A DNA stretch of 64,000 bases from Pycnococcus provasolii (GCA_049487715.1 CP150587.1:186001-250000), one strand, 5' to 3'. Positions 39,266 to 50,405 are shown, counted from the stretch's first letter. Notes: a model not told the origin generated them from the sequence alone. Numbers and translations: made by a program.

Positions 39266-40501
39266 ATGGCTGGCGAGACGAATTTCGACGATCGTGGTTA
39301 TGACGAAAAGATGAAGGAGTACTACAGCTCGACCACGTCGGGTGACGACATCATCGCGGACTGGGAAGAAGTTCACGAGACGTTTGACGTCATGGGACTT
39401 CACGAGAACCTGCTGCGTGGGATCTATGCGTACGGTTTTGAGAAGCCTTCGGCGATTCAGCAGCGTGGGATTGTTCCGATGACGAAAGGACTCGATGTCA
39501 TCCAACAGGCGCAATCTGGTACGGGAAAAACCGCAACCTTCTGCACAGGCATCCTCCAGCAACTCAACTACGAACAGGCGGAGTGCCAGGCGCTCGTGCT
39601 CGCGCCCACGCGTGAGCTCGCGCAGCAAATCGAAAAGGTGCTCCGCGCACTCGGCGACTACCTCGGGGTCAAGTGCCACGCCTGCGTCGGTGGAACCTCC
39701 GTGCGAGAAGATGCGCGCATCCTCCAGAGCGGTGTGCACGTCGTCGTGGGAACGCCCGGACGCGTCTACGACATGCTCCGCCGCCGCGCGCTGCGTCCCG
39801 ACAGCATCCGCATGTTCGCGCTCGACGAGGCGGACGAGATGCTCAGCCGCGGATTCAAGGACCAGATCTACGACATCTTCCAGCTCCTCCCCGGCAAGCT
39901 CCAGGTTGGCGTCTTCAGCGCCACGCTCCCCCCGGAGGCGCTCGAACTCACGCGCAAGTTCATGTCCAAGCCCGTGCGCATCCTTGTCAAGCGTGACGAA
40001 CTCACGCTCGAGGGTATCAAGCAGTTCTACGTCAACGTCGACCGCGAGGAGTGGAAGCTCGACACGCTCTGCGACCTGTACGAAACGCTCGCCATCACGC
40101 AGAGCGTCATCTTCTGCAACACCCGCCGGAAGGTGGACTGGCTCACCGACAAGATGCGCGCGCGCGACCACACCGTCAGCGCGACGCACGGTGACATGGA
40201 CCAAAACACACGTGACGTCATCATGCGCGAGTTCCGCAGCGGCTCGTCCCGCGTGCTCATCACCACGGACCTGCTCGCTCGTGGAATTGACGTGCAGCAG
40301 GTGTCGCTCGTCATCAACTACGACCTGCCCACGCAGCCGGAGAACTACCTGCACCGTATCGGTCGATCCGGACGTTTTGGCCGCAAGGGTGTCGCCATCA
40401 ACTTCGTCAGCCGCGACGACGAGAGGATGCTCGCTGACATTCAGCGCTTCTACAACACGGTGATCGAGGAGCTGCCGTCGAACGTCGCCGACCTGATTTA
40501 A
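39266..40501 (+). CDS. EIF4A: Eukaryotic initiation factor 4A, DEAD-box RNA helicase
   Basis: A 411-residue protein, the usual eIF4A length. All DEAD-box motifs are visible: Q motif ([12 protein letters not shown]), motif I AQSGTGKT (about 83-90), Ia PTRELA, Ib TPGR, II DEAD (about 187), III SAT (about 217), IV VIFCNT, V RGIDVQQ and [13 protein letters not shown]. The ending NVADLI is typical of cytosolic eIF4A rather than eIF4A-III of the exon-junction complex. As part of eIF4F it unwinds 5'UTR structure for ribosome loading. It is intronless, preceded by a CT-rich leader, and convergent with the coiled-coil gene 125 bp away. Confidence 0.97.
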   Translation: MAGETNFDDRGYDEKMKEYYSSTTSGDDIIADWEEVHETFDVMGLHENLLRGIYAYGFEKPSAIQQRGIVPMTKGLDVIQQAQSGTGKTATFCTGILQQLNYEQAECQALVLAPTRELAQQIEKVLRALGDYLGVKCHACVGGTSVREDARILQSGVHVVVGTPGRVYDMLRRRALRPDSIRMFALDEADEMLSRGFKDQIYDIFQLLPGKLQVGVFSATLPPEALELTRKFMSKPVRILVKRDELTLEGIKQFYVNVDREEWKLDTLCDLYETLAITQSVIFCNTRRKVDWLTDKMRARDHTVSATHGDMDQNTRDVIMREFRSGSSRVLITTDLLARGIDVQQVSLVINYDLPTQPENYLHRIGRSGRFGRKGVAINFVSRDDERMLADIQRFYNTVIEELPSNVADLI

Positions 40502-40626
40502 AGTCCTCTTCTTTAAAACTTCACGGGGGAGTTGGGACGGTTTAAAAGGTATGGCTTCACGAGTGTTTGGGAAATATCCATTTCGTGTAATTTCTCTTTT
40601 TCTTTCAATAAAAAAAATTCTACTTC

Positions 40627-43600
40627 TTACTGTCCGCCGCCAGCACCTTCGCTGCTCGTCGCGCTCGGACTCGACGCGCCTTCGCCGTGGTCAGGTCCGC
40701 CAACGCGAGCCTCGACGGAGCTTCGCAACGTCAGTTCGGTTGCACTCGTAATGGGCTCAAGCGTCGAAAATGCGGGAATCGCACCCATGTCCGACGTCAT
40801 TGATGCTGGAGGAACACGCGCCATGGCATGCACCACCGATCCACCACCACCACTTCCGCCACCACTCAAGAGCACGCTGTAGCTGCTTCCCTCAGCCTCG
40901 GCACGGAATTTCTCCAGCAGGCGCCTCTGCTCCTGCAGATACGGTGCCATCGAACCACCTCCTCCTCCTCCACCACCACCACCTCCTCCTCCTCCTCCTC
41001 CTCGCGTCATGCCGCTGACGCCCATCAGCTCGCGTGCCGCCCGTGCTCGCGATCGTGCCGCCGCAACACGCCCAGACGGACGCTTCGCCCTCCCCGGCGA
41101 CGCCGTGTCGCGCACACCACGTGCGAGCTCGAGTTGCGCCTGCCTTGCCGCCTCAGCAGCACGGCTCGCGGCAACGCGCTCTTCCGTGAGACTATTGCGC
41201 TCCTGCGCAGCCGCGACGCGCTCACGCTCCAAACGCTCCTGCGCAGCCGCGACAGCCGTCTCGAGACGCGCGACGCGTGCCGCATCCGCGCGTATGCGTT
41301 CACGATCAGAAGCGAGGTCAGCACGCTCCGTCTCGAACGCACGACGCTGCGCATCGCAAGAAGCCTTGTCCTCTGCAGCCGTCTCGGAAGCCTGCCTCGC
41401 CGCGAGAGCAACCGCCGTGAGACGTGTCGCCTCGGCGTGCACCTCCGCCCTCTCCGCGGCCGAAGCAGCCTTCTCCTGAGCAAGCGTCGCTCGCTCGCTC
41501 TCAAGCGCCTCGCGTGCCGCCGAAAGCGACGCCTCCACGCGCGCGAGCTCTGAAGCCTTGGAGGCCACCACCGACTCCAGACGCGACATCTCCGAACGAC
41601 TCGTCGAGCAAGCCTCGAGGATGCGACTTCGCTCCATCTCGTGCTCGCGGCGCTCGGCGTGAAGGCGCGTTCGCTCCTTGTGCGCCTCCTCGAGCGCCGT
41701 GTCGCGCTCCGCACTTGCCGCCTTGCGTGAAGCGTCGAGGCGTTCGAGCTCAACCGTCGATCCCGCACGTGCAGCCGCCTTCTCCGCGTCAAGCTGCGCA
41801 GACTCAGCCTGCAGGCGAGCATGTTCGCGCATCAGGCGCGTGCGCTCCTCCGACCCACTCGCACGCGCGGCGGCAAGAGCCGCCTCCAGCTGTTGAATCA
41901 GGTTCTTCACTGCTTCCCTGCCCGCGTCCACATCCGCCTCACGAGACGACAGGCTGCGTTCAGCCGCCGCGGCAGCCTCCTCGCGTGCCGCCGCCGCCGA
42001 CTCGCGCCTTGACGCATTTTCGTCGAAACGGCGAATGAGGCTTCCCTGCACCTTTTCGAACGCTTCGGAAACTCCCTTGACAGTTGTAGCCAGCGACTGA
42101 ATTTCCGTCGCGCTAGACCTGGCGACCTCGAAGCTTCGCCTCTCTTCTTCAAGCGCGCGAACGCGCGACGACATGGACGTCTCCGCCGCATGCGCAGCGG
42201 CGGCAACGTCAGCCTGCCGCTTCCTCTCTGCGGCGCCCAGATCCGCCACCGCCGATCGGCGCAGCGAGTCCAGCTCCGTGCGCGCCGCAGCCGCGTCGCC
42301 CTCCGCCCGAGCTGCGCGAGCCTCTGCCGCTGCCGACATGCTTCCCGCTCCCGCAGCCGCTCCTCCGCTAGCTTGTGCCGTCGCCAGCGCAGCGCGTAGG
42401 GAGGCGATTTCCTCCGTGCTCCGCCGTGACCCCGCGTCCGCCTCCGCCCGCGCGGTTGTAAGTGCCGCTTTCGCCGCCTGCTCAGCCTGCCTCGCCTCCG
42501 CGAGTTCCATGCGCAGGCGGCTCGCCTCTGCGGCCGCCGCGGCTCCCTCTCCACCGCCGCGCGCAACGTCGTCTCGCAGTCGATTCGCCTCGCCGCGCAG
42601 GCTCTGAACCTCCGCGGCGTGCGCGGATTTGATGGCTGCGATTTCCTTTGCGTGCTTTTCTTGGATCACCGCAAGGTCAGCCGCGTGCATCATGGTGCGC
42701 GGGGTTGCGTCAGGCGTTCCTGAGCTGGAGCTGTACGTGCCAGGCGTTGGGCGGGGTGGCTGCTGCGGCGCCGTGCTTGGCTTTCCTGTTGCATTTGCAG
42801 TTGCTGTCACTGAGGTGGGCGCAACGGCTGCTGTCGCCGGGGCAGTCGCTGGCCGCGTCGGCGGCGCAAGTTGCCTGCGAGGTCGAGGTTGGCTTGTTGA
42901 CGCGGTCATCGACGACGGGCGATATCCTCCAAGATTCACGTCGTCGTCGCTGTCGGCATCGCTGTCCATGCCTCCGAGCAGACCAAGCACGTTATCTTCA
43001 TTCTTGTCGTCGCTCTTGACACTAGCTGCGGTAAGGCTCTCGGTGGACCCAAAGGCTGTGCGTGGGCCGCCCAGCGGCGCGGGTGCCGGTGCCGGTGCCG
43101 GTGCCGGTGCCGGTGCCTGTGCTGGCGCTGCACCGGTGTTCGGCATGGACGACCTCCTTCCCCCTCTTGGCGGCGGCTTGCTTCCTCCGAGCAGACTAAG
43201 GTCGACGTTCTCCGAGCTTGCAGCTGCAGGTGCAGACAGGTCCTCTGAGAGGAACGCCGCAAGCGTATTTTCTGCTGCGGCACTCCTTCCCGCCGATACC
43301 GGTTTCGTTTGCGCCCACGGTTCGTATCTCGTCGGCGACGACTCTTTCTCATCGCTGTCTGAGTCAAAGTCCTTGGCCGCCGCGGTTGATTTTTTTTTGT
43401 TCGCGGCTGCGGCCGCTGCTGCAGCACTTTTCTTCGTCTTCGGCGGCGAGATGTCTTTCGTTTTCTCGAGGTTCCCCCCCAAGGAGATGTCCCCATGTTC
43501 TTTGGAGTCGTCGAAGAGTGCGTCGATAGACGCCATATCTTCGTGCGAAGTAGATTTCGCGCCCAGTCTCCCCCCAAGGCCAGGACCAGGTGCGTCCCCG

Positions 43601-43838
43601 AGGGAAGAAAGACCACCTCACCTGTATTACCAGAACCAGGAGCCTGAGCTTTCTTCATTGACGCACGTGACGGACGACTTTTTAAGAGAACACCCTGAGC
43701 AGAACCACCGCCAGAAGCACCACCAGAAGCAGAAGCACCAGAAGCACCAGGACCACCTGACGACGACGAAGAAGAAGCGCCACCAAGTGCTGGCGCACCA
43801 CGCAGACTAGACTTCTTCATCTGCTGCTGCGCGGACAT
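40627..43838 (-). CDS. Large coiled-coil protein, FBF1-like (two exons)
   Basis: I join exon 1 (43838-43622) and exon 2 (43538-40627) across an 83-nt GT-AG intron (GTGAGG...CGAAG), giving 1042 residues in frame. The N-terminus is Ser/Gly-rich and basic (MSAQQQMKKSSLRG). Around the junction comes an acidic segment, MASIDALFDDSKEHGDIS, then low complexity with a PAPAPAP run, then coiled coil for about 600 residues. The C-terminus has a long glycine run followed by MAPYLQEQRRLLEKFRAEAE. Disordered acidic N-terminus, long coiled coil and this short conserved-looking tail recall FBF1, a transition-fibre/distal-appendage protein needed for ciliary gating. The match is by layout and short similarity only, so other basal-body coiled-coil proteins are possible. 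If the intron is not used, translation could start at 43536. Confidence 0.75.
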
Positions 43839-44538
43839 TATATTTCGGCAAGTGGCAAGTGGCAAGGTGAAGTGAGGGGGAGGCCGCAAAAGGGGCAGGT
43901 CAAACCAGGGGGGGGTCAAAGGGGCCAAACGTGATTCTCCATGGAGGGATCCCGGTCAATAGGCTTGCAATGGTCGGGGGATTTGGTCGAGTGCGCGTGG
44001 TTGGGTCTTTTGGTCGAGGGATTTGGTCGGGTCCCGAGAATTCATGGAATGGGTCCCGTTGGCAAACGTCGTTGGCGAAGAGGCATGGATTTGGTCGAGT
44101 GAGTTACGGCCATAAGTTACGAACAAACGGCTCTTTTCTTCCTTTCTTTGTGTTTGGTCGGGCAGAGCGAATTCCATCGAATTCCACCGAATTCCACCAT
44201 GGAATGTTGAGAGAAGCAGGCAGGCAGCGAGCGTGGCAGCACGTGGTGTTACAGGTCGGTGTTGGGAGGTGGTCAGGAATCAATCGTTCCAAGCGGCCAA
44301 AGCGGCGAGCGTGAGTGGATCCAGGCACCCTGGGGGACCTTGCACGTGGTGTTACAGGTCGGTGTTGGGAGGTGGTCAGGAATCACATGGAGGCTCCATG
44401 GCAGTCGACTATGTAGGGGAATCTTGTGAATTCAGACTTCTTCGCCTTCAGCTCTTCTGACCAGAGGGAATAGGGAGAGAGTGGAGGGAGAGGGAGAACT
44501 TCCTCCCAGGCGTATAGGATATGTACATAGATTCTTCT

Positions 44539-44561
44539 AACCCTAACCCTAACCCTAACCC
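44539..44561 (-). repeat. Interstitial (CCCTAA)n array
   Basis: About four units of CCCTAA, followed by a short TGTTC pentamer run (44569-44590). It lies 130 bp outside the foldback element. Confidence 0.9.
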
Positions 44562-44691
44562 TGTCAGCCTGTTCTGTTCTGTTCTGTTCTGTGAGCCACC
44601 AAATTAACCCCTAATCCAAATCCAAGCACTTGGTTACATAATGGTTCAACCACACATGCGTTTGTACAGTACAGTACCCTACTCGTCGAAC

Positions 44692-45308
44692 AGTAGTACA
44701 GTCTATTGACCCAAAATGCACCCCCCCCCCAAAATGCACCCCCCCCCGATAGGTCGGGAAATTTCCCCAAATTTACTTTAGTCGGGATTCCCCGTTCAAA
44801 TTTTCTTTTATTTATCCTCCCGGTCGTCCCCCTGCGTTATGTCTTTTACTTCACCGTCTGCCACTTTGTGTAGCTCGTTGGAAAGCTCTCAATTTCCTCT
44901 AATACGCCCCATCAAAACGAATCGAACAAAACAAGGGTAAAAATGTGATATTTGGCCTTGAAAATCATACCAAGTAAATAATCGAGGAAAACCATCGGGG
45001 GAAACCCAAAAAAAATGATCGGGGATCCTCGAACAAAACTTGCAACCTTCCCCGGGGGGGTTCCCGACCATTCTGGTCGGGAAATCCGGGGGGGTGCAAA
45101 ATGGGTCGCCCCGTGTGTTGGGTGGTGCTATTCGTCGCTCCCTCGTGTTCGCAGTGGTGCTCGGAGTACCGCGCTGAGTCTTGGGCAACGAATATTTTTC
45201 AGAGAGCTTTCCAACGAGCTACCTATCGCCACAAACTGACCAGGGCATAGTACCGTACCATGTAACGGTCAAAAGGGGGTGCATTTTGGGTCAATAGACT
45301 GTACTACT
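44692..45308. mobile_element. Foldback element with 34-bp perfect terminal inverted repeats
   Basis: AGTAGTACAGTCTATTGACC through CCAAAATGCACCCCC at 44692-44725 is exactly inverted at 45275-45308. A second internal inverted pair, GTAGCTCGTTGGAAAGCTCT (about 44873-44893) with its complement at 45201-45221, makes the 617-bp element extensively palindromic. No coding sequence lies within. I see no convincing target-site duplication beyond a possible TA. It ends about 55 bp before the start of the first CBM20-cluster gene. Confidence 0.75.
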
Positions 45309-45363
45309 TGTGCCACTTGACGTTGGGGATCGCCATCGTTCCCGCCCACTCCACCTTGCACAT

Positions 45364-46110
45364 ATGACTCCAATGGTGGCCGCTTCTTCCCATGTTCCCA
45401 CGATGATGATGTCATCACGTATGGCCTCGACCTCCTCTTCGCGATCCCGATCCATGCAGTCTCCGTGTAACGTGCGTCGTGCTTCTTGCAACGTCGTGGT
45501 GGCCGCAACCTTGCAGACGCGCACCGCCATGTCGCCCGCGGCGAAGGCCGCCTTGGCGATCAAAAAGCAGGCGGAGTACGCGCAGGCGCGCGCACAGATC
45601 GCCGCGCGCAAACAGCAAGAGGCGGAACGGCGAAGACAGGCGTGGCTTGCGGCCAAGGGAGTCGCGTACGAGGCGGCGCACCAGGCGCACGCGCAGGCGG
45701 ATGTGCAGGCATACACGACTGCGCGCGAGCACGTGATGTCCATCCGCAGGCAAGAGGCGAAGCCGAGGGCGTTCGAGGCGGCTGGACAGGCGAAGGCGAC
45801 GGGCGACGACACCGCGTACGCGATGGCGCGTGCACAGCTGCAGGTGATTCGTCAGAAGGATGCCGAAGCGCGTGCGGCGTCGTTCCTTGCCGCGAAGGAT
45901 GGATCGCAAGGGGGTGCACCGGTGGTGACGCCTGCGTCTGCCGCAGAGTCGCCACGCTCGCGCTCGCACTCGCACTCGCACTCGCAGAAGGAGGCGGATC
46001 GTATGGCGAAGCAGGCGCAGTACGCGCAAGCACGCGCGGAGATCGCCGCCCGTAAGGCGAGGGATGCCGAGTCACGCCGCGCCGCGTACATGGCGGCGCG
46101 TGGCTTCTAG
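45364..46110 (+). CDS. Helical-module protein of the CBM20 cluster, without CBM20
   Basis: A 248-residue protein; the ATG at 45364 (MTPMVAASSH) is chosen because the frame upstream starts with GTG. Residues 1-55 are Ser/Arg/Met-rich, consistent with a plastid transit peptide. The remainder consists of about four copies of a module with pattern YAQARAEIAARK-x-x-x-AE-x-RR-x-A-x-AARG, ending YMAARGF. The same module and the same ending occur in the two larger downstream genes on the same strand, which also have CBM20 domains. This copy has no CBM20. Predicted as alpha-helical or coiled coil; function unknown. Confidence 0.8.
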   Translation: MTPMVAASSHVPTMMMSSRMASTSSSRSRSMQSPCNVRRASCNVVVAATLQTRTAMSPAAKAALAIKKQAEYAQARAQIAARKQQEAERRRQAWLAAKGVAYEAAHQAHAQADVQAYTTAREHVMSIRRQEAKPRAFEAAGQAKATGDDTAYAMARAQLQVIRQKDAEARAASFLAAKDGSQGGAPVVTPASAAESPRSRSHSHSHSQKEADRMAKQAQYAQARAEIAARKARDAESRRAAYMAARGF

Positions 46111-46945
46111 ATTCACGAGATTGCGCGGCTATTCAAGCACTTCATGACTGGGCATCAACACTGGTCACTCTTTTGGAGGGCAGTCTTCTAATTGAGTACT
46201 TGTTTTTCCCAATTATAATTTTTATTCACATACATGTTTTCGTTCTATGGCTTCATATTTCATTCAGCAAATGTTGTTTCTACTAAGGTACTTATTCATC
46301 CTATGAATAATAAGTACTTGGTCTACAAACAAACAAACAAAACAAACGTCCCTTAACGACGTTGTATGAATAATCGTATACTTTAATTGCACAACTTTTC
46401 ATGTTTGCACAAATATGAATTCGTGTACAGTAAGTAGCTCCCATCATGCGTGCGCGCCATCACGAGCCGAAAGTTTCGTGCACCTAGGAATGCGAGGAGG
46501 TTAGGGTTAGGGTTAGGGTTAGGGTTAGGGTTAGGGTTAGGGTTAGGGTTGGAGCCAGGGAAATGCAAGCAAAGGCTCCGGAGATCACATGTATGTTATA
46601 GCTCCCCCCATTTGGTGGTGCAAGAAGGGACCCCCCGTGGATGAAAATCAATGCGGAATAATACTAATCGGAATCGGGGGATCCACCCTTGCACGACCTA
46701 ACCTGAAAGCCCTCCAGGACAGCCCCCTGGGATTCTGAGCCCCACGAATCGTATCTTCTCTTCCCGCGGGTGATGGAAAATCCATTCCCGGGGGGAGGGG
46801 ATAGGGGGATAGGGGATCCAAGCTGGACGTTTTCGGGTTAGGGTATCTTGCTCTGCTCTGGGGCCGACACCTCACCCACTAACAACACGAACTGCAACAA
46901 CACGAACTGCGTTTTTAACTTTGAAACCTCTTATTACAAGGTCTG
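46111..46945. other. Spacer with telomere-like array
   Basis: A/T-rich 3' spacer, then the TTAGGG array at 46500-46550, then G-rich GGGGATAGGG repeats (46790-46820). No gene supported. Confidence 0.55.
46500..46550 (+). repeat. Interstitial (TTAGGG)n array, about eight copies
   Basis: Eight perfect hexamers of GTTAGG. Length and purity suggest recent origin or slippage. Confidence 0.95.
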
Positions 46946-48382
46946 ATGATGGCGCCGTCCACGTCCACGTCGATGAATATGAATATGGCAGCACGTGCTA
47001 CTTCTGGTAGCCGTGCTCCTCGGTCTCTCCCTCATGCTCCTACTCGTCGTAATAGGCGACTCGTCCCTGTCCCTTTTAGGCGACTCCTCGTCGCACCCAT
47101 GGCTTCCACGACGTTGACGATGCAAACCGATGCGGAGCTGAAAGCGGCGGCGGATGCTAAGGCGAAAGCGCAACTTGCAGTCATCAGACAAAAAGTTGCT
47201 GACGCACGCGCACGAGCGTTCGAGGAGGCGAAGTCTGGAACGGACCCGAACCCGAGACGACACGCATCCGCGTCAGGGGTGGAATTTGACGAAAACGCTA
47301 CCGCCGTCGTCACAGACAACGGAAAGTCCGTCGACTTTCGCGTACACATGGAGTGCGAGTTTGGAGATGGCGTGCTCGTCTGCGGCTCCACAGACCAACT
47401 CGGGAACTGGAACACAGACCACGCACTCAGGCTCGAGTGGTCCGAAGGTGACGTGTGGACCGCAAACACGTCCATGAGCCCGGAGGAGATTGAACGCGCG
47501 GAACTTAAGGTGGTCCGAAAATACGCAGACGGGAGAGTCGAGTGGGCGGATGGGGAGAACGAGAGCATCGCCACGCGACAGACACAGCACTCGTTCGCCA
47601 ACAAGGAGACGCCCGCATTCCAGAAGTCCATGGCGCAGGAAGATGCCGCAGCTGCGGCGGTTGCAAACGCGAGGCATCGCGCCGAACAGCAGGTGAGCCG
47701 ACGAAGGGAGGCGGAGCAGCGTGCGCAAGCATTCGCGGCTGCCAAGGAGGCGTTCGCCCAAAATCCCGAGTCTGCAGGATACGCACCCGCACCCGTGCAG
47801 CCTGCCGCCGCCGCCGCGTCATTCAACAACGCGTCGTCGGCACGACACATCCCAGACTTCAACGCTCCGGCGCCCGCCGCTCCTCAAGGCGCGTACGCGC
47901 AGGAGCGCGCGGGTATTGCGGCGAAGAAGGCGGCTGAGGCTGAGGCACGCCGCCAGGCGTACGCCGCCGCAAGGGGAATGGTCTACAAGGCTGCGGAGGA
48001 GGCGCACCTGCAGCAGGATGTGCAGGGATACTCGCAGGTGCGCGATGCGATTCAGTCGATGCGAAGGGAGGAGGCGAAGCCGAGGGCATTTGCTGCCGCG
48101 GGAGAGGCGAAAGCAAGGGCGGATGGCATGGCTTACGAGCAGGCTCGCGCGGAGATCAAGACCATTCGCCAGAAGGATGCGGAAGCTCGCATGAGGGCGT
48201 ATCAGGAGGCGCGTGGTGTTGTGGCTGCTGCTCCTGCTCCTCCCGCCGTTGCGCATCAGCAGCCTCGTCAGCAAACCACCAACAACGGCGATGCGGAGAG
48301 TGCACGTGCGGCGATTGCGGCGAAGAGGGCGGCTGAAGCCGAGGCGAGGGCGAAGGCGTATCAGGCTGCGCGTGGTTTTTGA
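46946..48382 (+). CDS. CBM20 starch-binding protein with helical modules
   Basis: A 478-residue protein from the ATG at 46946. Residues 1-55 (MMAPSTSTSMNMNMAARATS, then many Arg and Pro) are a convincing plastid transit peptide. One CBM20 domain covers about residues 128-225, with the key elements VLVCGSTDQLGNW, VWTA and the second-site-like VEWADGEN. Helical modules flank it: one before (AELKAAADAKAKAQLAVIRQ) and about four after, ending KAYQAARGF. CBM20 domains bind alpha-glucans such as starch, so a role at plastid starch, possibly the pyrenoid sheath, is inferred. The catalytic domain of an amylase or glucanotransferase is absent. Confidence 0.88.
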   Translation: MMAPSTSTSMNMNMAARATSGSRAPRSLPHAPTRRNRRLVPVPFRRLLVAPMASTTLTMQTDAELKAAADAKAKAQLAVIRQKVADARARAFEEAKSGTDPNPRRHASASGVEFDENATAVVTDNGKSVDFRVHMECEFGDGVLVCGSTDQLGNWNTDHALRLEWSEGDVWTANTSMSPEEIERAELKVVRKYADGRVEWADGENESIATRQTQHSFANKETPAFQKSMAQEDAAAAAVANARHRAEQQVSRRREAEQRAQAFAAAKEAFAQNPESAGYAPAPVQPAAAAASFNNASSARHIPDFNAPAPAAPQGAYAQERAGIAAKKAAEAEARRQAYAAARGMVYKAAEEAHLQQDVQGYSQVRDAIQSMRREEAKPRAFAAAGEAKARADGMAYEQARAEIKTIRQKDAEARMRAYQEARGVVAAAPAPPAVAHQQPRQQTTNNGDAESARAAIAAKRAAEAEARAKAYQAARGF

Positions 48383-49290
48383 CGAGAGAGAATGAGCGAG
48401 CGAGCGAGCGAGCGAGCGAGCGAGCGAGAATCAAAAACAAATATCAGGAGCTGCTGAATTTTCTTTTTGTTGAAGTAGCTAGCAAAACATGACAGAGGAG
48501 GAAGAGAGGAATGAAAGGAAGAATGGAAAGAAAGAAAATCACTACTAAGACCGCTCAACATTTTCAGTAACGAATGATGGAACAACAACAACTAAGAGTA
48601 GGTTTACTACTGCTACTACTACTTTGCCCAAATTTAGTTAGGAATGAATGTCGGTCATAAGATTTCACCTTTGAACACCCACCATAATACAGGGCCGCCC
48701 ATTATGTATGCAGCAACCCTCGGCATAAAGCTGACACGTGACGCATTCCCGTAGGAACTCCGATGACCTGCCGTCGATCGATGACTTCGATGTCCAGACC
48801 TACCTCATTGCAGTCTCCCCTTACCTAGGCCCTCACCACAAGTTTAAGTGTCAAAGAAGTTATGGCGCCGTGGGGAAAATAAATAAAAGAGAAGAGTAAA
48901 GGTTACTATGGGGTAAAAGTGAAAGGGCGTGCCCGAGTGCGTCTCGGCGCGCCAGACCCTTCCAAGGGGAGAATAGGTCGAGAGAAAACTCCGACCTATA
49001 TCCTGGTTAAAAGTCCAATGTCAAGGAGGCACCTCGACCTATTCCATATGACAATCTGTCATATGGGATTCCAAACTACCCACAGCCCTCCATCTATGTT
49101 CCAACTAACACCAGAGCCAGTGTGGAACGAGAGTCGTCCATCTTCTAATACATTATTCCTACCATCTGGGACCCATTGTTGAATGAGTCCCCATCCAACC
49201 ATAAACCCTAAACTCCATCTGAACATCTCACAACCGTCACTCCCCCATGGCACAAATACGCCAAAGAAGTAACAGTGACATCCCAAAAAA

Positions 49291-49473
49291 TTAGACGTTC
49301 AGATCTCCTCCAGAAATCAACACTTCCCTTAATCGATTGTGGTCAGCGAGACTGAGCTGTTTTGTGAAATGATCAGCCAACTGATTGCGGGTTCCAACTA
49401 GTTTGAGTGTGATCCGTTTTGAGCATAGCTGGGCTCGTTGTGACGGCAGTAGTATGAATATTAGTTTCTCCAA
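49291..49473 (-). mobile_element. Ty1/copia RNase H terminal fragment
   Basis: On the minus strand the sequence encodes LKLVGTRNQLADHFTKQLSL followed by NRLREVLISGG and a stop. This matches the end of copia polyproteins, where Q-L-A-D-x-F-T-K-x-L is the hallmark. The sequence beyond it (49290 downwards) could be the 3' LTR but I cannot see a second LTR to confirm. Confidence 0.7.
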
Positions 49474-49574
49474 GTTTCGTGGGCGTTAGTCTTCATAATA
49501 GCAGCGCTACTTCCAACTGAAGTTACTTAATAGTAAGCTCTTGCTTATGCAAATTAAGGTCCGTCTACCACGGT

Positions 49575-50222
49575 CCACTGTCCCTCCCACTGACCGTCCT
49601 ATATATAGGACCCGGTCCTATATATAGGACGGTTATGGTCTCTTAGGTTTATTCCTTTAAATGAATACTATTACGGTGTCAAAACAAGATGGAACTAGGT
49701 GCAAATGAAAGCTCTTGGAGTCCTCTTTCACATGTAAACCTCAAATTTGAAAGCTTGCACGAATTCAGAACATGGCATGCATTTTCCGATTGACACCTTC
49801 CCAAACGGGGGTGATTTTGGGGTGAAAATCAGCATGACTCATCTCTGTTTTAGCGTGTATTTGACAAGCTAATTCAAGGCGGACTTTGACACCCTTTTGT
49901 ACGAAGGTTGTTTGGGTCATAAACGACAACCTGAGGGAGGCGTTTGGCCACAAAAACGCAGGCGTACATAAGATTATTTAAATTTTCGAGAATTTTCCAA
50001 AAACAAAATAAAAAATAAAAAATTCATGAACTTTGGCCTATCGTACAACTCTGTGAGGGGTGGAACAATACCCACTGGGCTGGTAGGTTTTCGAATACAT
50101 GTTCCAACAATACACTCACAAAGTGGCGTTCATAGAACCCACGTGCAAGGGGGTCTACACCCGCGTCCTATAGATAGGGCGCAATCGTCCTATATATAGG
50201 ACGTTTTCCAGTGGGTGAGACA
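49575..50222. mobile_element. Palindromic element with GTCCTATATATAGGAC motifs
   Basis: Both ends carry imperfect inverted repeats: CACTGTCCCTCCCACTG then CCGTCCTATATATAGGAC on the left, and the complement of TGTCTCACCCACTGG and CGTCCTATATATAGGAC on the right. Two copies of the 16-bp palindrome sit on the left (49598-49636) and two (one diverged) on the right (50164-50203). The 500-bp interior is A/T-rich without a gene. It is MITE- or foldback-like; the precise borders are approximate. Confidence 0.6.
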
Positions 50223-50349
50223 CCACGGGCACGGCAGAAAAGAAAAACTCCCTCCTATCTATATTATAGCTCGAGAAAGACATATCTATACCTGTAGACT
50301 GTAGTACATACATGTGCTGATGTGCGTCTGGCAATTGATGTCACACACG

Positions 50350-50405
50350 GGTTAGGGCTAGGGCTAGGGTCCCCTAGCCCTAACCCTAACCCTAAACCTA
50401 ACCCT
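50350..50405. repeat. Head-to-head telomere-like repeat
   Basis: GGTTAGGGCTAGGGCTAGGG runs into CCCTAGCCCTAACCCTAACC, so G-rich units change to C-rich units in the middle, making an inverted telomeric junction of about 56 bp with degenerate units. Confidence 0.85.

Noticed and set aside
39266-40501. eIF4A-III of the exon junction complex
   Set aside because: The NVADLI ending and the [13 protein letters not shown]-motif context fit cytosolic eIF4A better.
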